From Myxococcaceae bacterium (GTDB taxonomy: Bacteria > Myxococcota > Myxococcia > Myxococcales > Myxococcaceae): a stretch of DNA of 9,868 bases. The notes under the pieces were generated by a model, which saw only the letters and a list, made by a program, of their open reading frames with translations, did no database searches and was not told the DNA's origin. Location of the stretch: positions 1-9,868 of the forward strand of contig JAGSPQ010000043.1 of the NCBI GenBank assembly GCA_018262385.1. The letters are read 5' to 3'. Both the position numbers and the translations under genes were made by a program. Of the stretch, positions 6,656 to 9,868 are shown piece by piece (position 1 is the stretch's first letter; every line of letters starts with the position of its first letter).

Positions 6656-7159
6656 CTAAAACCGAACCGATCCGCTGAGCATTCCGCCGCCGCTGAGCGG
6701 CATCGCGCTGAAGGCCCACTGCCCGGCCTTCTCGGTGGGGGTCAGCTCGGCGCGCCGCCCGCCGCCAGTGCCGAAGTAGAGGATCGCCACCCCCACCACC
6801 AGGGGGATGATCCCCGGCGCGGCCAGCACCCAGCCGACGGTGGTGGTGGTGTTGTTGAAGCAGGTGGTGCCTTCCCGGCAGACGTAGAGGACGGCGAACC
6901 CCGCTCCGCCGAGCACCAGGCCGGCGCCGGTCAACCCCAGCCCGAGCAGCACCAGGCTGCCGCTGGTGGCGGCGCGAATCGGAGCCGCCGGCGAGGGCGG
7001 CAGCGGCACCGGAGGCCGGGGCACCGGAGCCGAGCCGTGGTAGCTGGCCAGCTCGATCAGGTGGATCTTCGAGGGCTGGGCCCCGCGGCTCTCGAAAGAA
7101 GCCGCCCGCGCCGCCCCGCTCACGCACACCATCAGCACGACGACCTGTGCCAACCGCAT
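6656..7159 (-). CDS. small exported protein with two membrane segments
   Basis: This 167-residue protein is of unknown function. The start is ATG 7159-7157, with AAGGGG five nt upstream. A GTG six nt earlier is in frame but would sit on the ribosome-binding site. Residues 1-19 look like a Sec signal peptide with an ARA-A cleavage site. A proline-rich segment (45-60) follows, then two strongly hydrophobic spans (about 67-93 and 108-130). The short loop between them has two cysteines (C94, C100), which could form a disulfide if periplasmic. The C-terminus is glycine-rich and ends in Phe, as in many outer-membrane proteins, but the protein is too short and too helical-looking for a typical barrel. 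It lies 13 nt after the amidohydrolase stop, so the two are probably co-transcribed, although no functional link is evident. I do not recognise a named family. Confidence 0.8.
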   Translation of the reverse strand: MRLAQVVVLMVCVSGAARAASFESRGAQPSKIHLIELASYHGSAPVPRPPVPLPPSPAAPIRAATSGSLVLLGLGLTGAGLVLGGAGFAVLYVCREGTTCFNNTTTTVGWVLAAPGIIPLVVGVAILYFGTGGGRRAELTPTEKAGQWAFSAMPLSGGGMLSGSVRF

Positions 7160-7172
7160 GGTCACCCCTTGT

Positions 7173-8504
7173 TCAGGAAATCAGCTCGGCCAATCTCGAC
7201 GCGTGCCGTTCGGCGGCGGCGAGCACCTGCCCTTCATTCAACGTCGTCAGCTCGCGATTCTTCATTACCAGCCGCCCGTCGATCATCACGTCGGTGACGT
7301 CGCTGGACCGGCCGGCAAAGACCAGCTGGGAGACCAGGTCCTCGCCTTTGGGGGTGGCATGGGCACCCACCAGGTCGATCAGGCTGAGGTCGGCGCGCTT
7401 GCCGACCTCGATCGAGCCGACCTCCTGCTCCATCCCAATCGCGCGCGCGCCGCCGAGGGTCGCCATCTCGAGCACCTGGAGGGCGGTGACGGCGGTCGGC
7501 CCCGAGCGCGGCTTGTGGATCAGCGCCGCGAGCCGCATCTCGACGAACATGTCGAGGTTGTTGTTGCAGGGGGCCCCATCCGACCCCAGCGACAGCGACA
7601 TCTTCTCGGCGAGCATCTCGGGAATCTTGGCGTAGCCGGAGGCGAGCTTCAAATTACTCGCCGGGCAATGGCACACGCAGGTGCGCGACTCGCGAATCAG
7701 CCGATGCTCGTTGGCGGTCAGCCACACGCAGTGGGCGAGCGTGGTGTGCGGGCCGAGCATCCCGAGCGAGTCGAAGTAGGCGACGTTGTCCATCCCGGTC
7801 TTCTCGCGGACCACGTCGCACTCGGTCGGGTTCTCCGAGGCGTGGGTGTGAATCCGGACGCCGTGCTTCTTCGCCAGCTCACCGACCTGGCGCATCAGCC
7901 CCTCGGTGCACGAGAGGACGAAGCGGGGCGCGAAGGCGTAGCGCAGCCGATCGCCTTCCTGGCCGTGCCACCGCTCGAGCAGCCCCAGGCTCTCGGCGAT
8001 CGAGGCCTCGGTCGACTCGCGCAGGCCCGCCGGCAACCCCTGCCCGTGATCCATCATCGCCTTGCCGCCGGTGATCCGGATCCCGCAGTCGCGCGCGGAC
8101 TCGAAGACCTGGTCGTAGTGACGCACGCTGCCCATGTCGAGCAGGCCGGTGGCGCCCGACTTGATCAGCTCGAGGAAGGTCAGATCGGCCGAGGCCCGCA
8201 TCGACTCGGCGTCGTGCGCCGCTTCGAACGGCCAGATCCGCTCGCGGAGCCAGTCGAGCAGCTCGAGCCCGTCGGCGCGGTTTCGGCACAGCGTCTGGCA
8301 GGCGTGGAGGTGGCCGTGAATGAAGCCGGGGACCACCACCCGGCCGCGGGCGTCGATCGATTGACGCACCCCGTTCTTCCCGCCACGCGTGGGCGGGCCG
8401 ACTTTGACGATGCGCCGATCGGAGATCACGATCTCGGCTTCGCGCAGCACCTCGCGCTCGGCGTTCATCGTGACCACGGTCGCGTTCGAGATGACGAAGT
8501 CCAC
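7173..8504 (-). CDS. amidohydrolase, SAH/5'-deoxyadenosine deaminase (chlorohydrolase) family
   Basis: This 443-residue cytoplasmic metal-dependent hydrolase probably deaminates adenosine-type compounds such as S-adenosylhomocysteine, 5'-methylthioadenosine or 5'-deoxyadenosine. I chose the GTG at 8504-8502 because the family's N-terminal strand (VDFVISNATVVTMN) begins there and the length fits the usual 430-450 residues. AAGGG lies two to three nt upstream, which is tight. An in-frame ATG at 8549 would add 15 unusual residues and overlap the start of the divergent gene. Visible active-site features are HxH (H65, H67 in HGHLHACQT), HASE (H221 with catalytic E224), AHCVW (H258) and SDGAP (D309). 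The C-terminal composite beta domain (GSIEVGKRADLSLID near 363-377) is also typical. All expected ligands are present, so it should be active. Guanine or triazine substrates are less likely but not excluded. Confidence 0.92.
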   Translation of the reverse strand: MDFVISNATVVTMNAEREVLREAEIVISDRRIVKVGPPTRGGKNGVRQSIDARGRVVVPGFIHGHLHACQTLCRNRADGLELLDWLRERIWPFEAAHDAESMRASADLTFLELIKSGATGLLDMGSVRHYDQVFESARDCGIRITGGKAMMDHGQGLPAGLRESTEASIAESLGLLERWHGQEGDRLRYAFAPRFVLSCTEGLMRQVGELAKKHGVRIHTHASENPTECDVVREKTGMDNVAYFDSLGMLGPHTTLAHCVWLTANEHRLIRESRTCVCHCPASNLKLASGYAKIPEMLAEKMSLSLGSDGAPCNNNLDMFVEMRLAALIHKPRSGPTAVTALQVLEMATLGGARAIGMEQEVGSIEVGKRADLSLIDLVGAHATPKGEDLVSQLVFAGRSSDVTDVMIDGRLVMKNRELTTLNEGQVLAAAERHASRLAELIS

Positions 8505-8547
8505 GGCCCTTGAGCGCGGACTTGTACCACTGTTATCCGTGCGCGCC
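8505..8547. promoter_or_regulatory. compact divergent promoter region
   Basis: Only 43 nt separate the chosen GTG of the amidohydrolase from the ATG of the divergent lipoprotein, and both promoters must lie here or inside the coding regions. The core at 8521-8538 is the most AT-rich segment nearby and is flanked by GCGCG-type sequence on both sides. On the plus strand TGTTAT (8531-8536) and on the minus strand TACAAG (8527-8522) are possible -10 elements. Neither has a convincing -35. If TGTTAT is used, the lipoprotein mRNA would be nearly leaderless, which fits the absence of a Shine-Dalgarno before its ATG. Confidence 0.35.
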
Positions 8548-9868
8548 ATGCGCCGACTCTCGACTCTCGTGCTGTTGGCCGTGGCCTGTGCCCCCGAAAT
8601 CCCGCAGGACCCCGTGCCAACCCGGGTGGTTGCGCTGTTCGACCCCGCGGCGGAGCCCCCGGTGGTGCCCCTGCCCAATGACCTGGCCCGGGACCCTGCG
8701 ACAGGGCTGTTGCAGGTGCCGGACGCCCCCGATGCCAGCCCGGCCCAGAAGGACTTCAACGCCTGGCTGCGCACCCTCGACGGGTTTCCCAGCGCCACCC
8801 AGGCGACGATCCGCTTCAGCGGCGGGCTGGATCCGGCGAGCGTGAAGCCCGAGGCGGTGCGGGTGGTGGACGTCAGCGATCCGGCGGCGCCGCTCGAGGT
8901 GCCGAACGTCTCGGTGAGCGCCGCGGCCGACCACCGGCAGCTGACGATCGGCGCGCAGCTGCAGCGGGGCCGCCGCTACCTCGTCGCGGTGCTCGGCACC
9001 GAGGCCGGGGGCCTGAAGGGCCAGAGCGGGGAAGAGGTGATCGGCTCTCCTGCGCTGGTGCTGGTGCGGGCGAGGAAGAGCCTGGTCAGCTGCGTCGACT
9101 TGACCGCCGCCAGCTGCGCCAGCACCACCTCGCTGCTCGACAGCCCGGGCAAGGCGATCACCCTCGAGCGCGCGCGGCTCGACCTGCAGAGCGGGCTGGT
9201 CTTCCTCGAGGGCAAGGGCCTGCCGCGCGAGCAGCTGGCCGCCGCGTGGAGCTTCACCACCGCCTCGCACGCCCTGGCGACCTTCGACCCGGCCAGCGGG
9301 GGAGTCCCCTTCCCCAACGAGCTGCTGATGGAGGCGGGCAAGGTGAAGCTGCCCGTCGACCCGAAGGATGACGCGTTCACCGCGGGGCTGAAGCTGCAGT
9401 TCAACACCCTCGATGGGTTCTCGACCTCGGCCTCGCTGACCACCGAGTCGTCACAGACGCTGGGCGCGGCCGACGTCCGGCTCGACGCCGACTCGCTGGC
9501 GCCATCGCAGTTCCGGTTCGTCAACCTCGAGAACCCGGCCGAGCCGGTGCCGTTCAGCTTGAGCTGCCGCGGGTGCGGGAAGGCCGCGGTGGCCCCGGGC
9601 GCAGAGCCAGACCAGGTGGTGCTGACGCCGGGCAAGCCGCTGCGCTCGCACACCCGGTACGGAGTGTTCTGGCTGAAGGGCGCCCGCTCGCTCGACGGGA
9701 AGCCGCTCAACGCCAACCCCCTGTTCACCCTCGCGCGCGGGAAGAACCCGCTGCTCGTCGACAACCGCTCGACGGTCGACTCGGTCGAGGACCTGACCGC
9801 CAGCCAGCTCGAGAGCCTGCGGCTGAAGCTTCAGCCGGCGATGGTGGCGGCCGACGCGCTCGGCATTG
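8548..9868 (+). CDS. lipoprotein with duplicated lipase-N-terminal-like domain (partial, 3' end missing)
   Basis: The 440 codons visible belong to a surface lipoprotein cut by the window edge. The start is ATG 8548. A GTG nine nt upstream is in frame, and neither has a clear Shine-Dalgarno. A short type II signal peptide ends at lipobox AVAC (Cys14). Two homologous blocks follow. Block A has FDP (31-33), PLPNDL (41-46) and LDGF (77-80). Block B has FDP (247-249), PFPNEL (254-259) and LDGF (288-291). Later parts also align: a Tyr-containing strand (144 and 371) and an LExxRLxLQ-type helix (206-214 and 421-429). The unit length is about 216-227 residues. The FDP...P-x-PN-D/E-L...LDGFS pattern is characteristic of the N-terminal region of bacterial virulence-factor lipases. 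In that family it precedes an alpha/beta-hydrolase, so a lipase or esterase domain may lie beyond 9868, but none is visible here. Confidence 0.85.
   Translation, partial: MRRLSTLVLLAVACAPEIPQDPVPTRVVALFDPAAEPPVVPLPNDLARDPATGLLQVPDAPDASPAQKDFNAWLRTLDGFPSATQATIRFSGGLDPASVKPEAVRVVDVSDPAAPLEVPNVSVSAAADHRQLTIGAQLQRGRRYLVAVLGTEAGGLKGQSGEEVIGSPALVLVRARKSLVSCVDLTAASCASTTSLLDSPGKAITLERARLDLQSGLVFLEGKGLPREQLAAAWSFTTASHALATFDPASGGVPFPNELLMEAGKVKLPVDPKDDAFTAGLKLQFNTLDGFSTSASLTTESSQTLGAADVRLDADSLAPSQFRFVNLENPAEPVPFSLSCRGCGKAAVAPGAEPDQVVLTPGKPLRSHTRYGVFWLKGARSLDGKPLNANPLFTLARGKNPLLVDNRSTVDSVEDLTASQLESLRLKLQPAMVAADALGI

Noticed and set aside
4243..6678. 811-codon plus-strand open frame
   Set aside because: It lies opposite the metalloprotease gene, whose zinc site, lipobox and domains are unmistakable. 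The translation is Arg/Gly/His-rich with no domain.
8553..8566. Tandem 7-nt repeat CGACTCT at the start of the right-hand lipoprotein
   Set aside because: Two copies of seven bases inside a signal peptide coding region are easily explained by chance or slippage and have no evident function.
8505..8798. 98-residue N-terminal extension of the amidohydrolase
   Set aside because: It is Ser/Gly/Ala/Arg-rich, unlike the family, and is antisense to the divergent lipoprotein. The family fold starts at VDFVISNATV.

Overview
The window reads as about 10 kb of chromosome from a high-GC Gram-negative bacterium, most likely a member of the Myxococcota. The reasons are the strong G/C bias at third codon positions, three lipoproteins with classic lipoboxes, an N-terminal linker built from repeated Asp-Ala-Gly (DAG) units in one of them, and a secreted metzincin carrying PKD repeats. 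This placement is an inference from style and content, since the window holds no rRNA or other phylogenetic marker. No tRNA, rRNA, CRISPR array, insertion sequence or phage gene was found.

The layout is simple. Positions 1-163 are visibly less GC-rich and hold at most the last 18 codons of an unidentified plus-strand gene (stop TGA 55-57). From 164 to 8504 every gene runs leftward on the minus strand. In transcription order these are: a chlorohydrolase/SAH-deaminase-type amidohydrolase (8504-7173), followed 13 nt later by a small exported membrane protein (7159-6656); a lipoprotein metalloprotease (6522-4309); and a three-gene cluster of a large beta-repeat lipoprotein (4175-2172), a NatA-type ABC ATPase (2130-1381) and a NatB-type ABC permease (1384-164). 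The ATPase and permease overlap by an ATGA. At 8548 one plus-strand gene starts divergently, a lipoprotein related to the N-terminal region of bacterial virulence-factor lipases. It runs off the right edge.

The genes fall into three functional groups. The leftmost cluster looks like one operon that couples an outer-surface lipoprotein made of six tandem repeats of about 97 residues to an inner-membrane NatAB-like exporter. The lipoprotein is unfamiliar to me, which makes this the best candidate in the window for something undescribed. The metalloprotease is probably a surface-attached or secreted zinc protease (HExxHxxxxxH plus a Met-turn) on a PKD-PKD-CARDB-like stalk. The amidohydrolase is a cytoplasmic purine-type deaminase of the SAH/5'-deoxyadenosine deaminase family. 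Its intergenic space with the right-hand lipoprotein is only 43 nt, so the two must share a very compact divergent promoter region.

Overall this looks like ordinary accessory-rich myxobacterial chromosome dominated by surface lipoproteins. I see no clear defence system, biosynthetic cluster or mobile element. The observations most worth following are the repeat lipoprotein and its ABC partners, the internal duplication in the right-hand lipoprotein, and the overlapping divergent start region.
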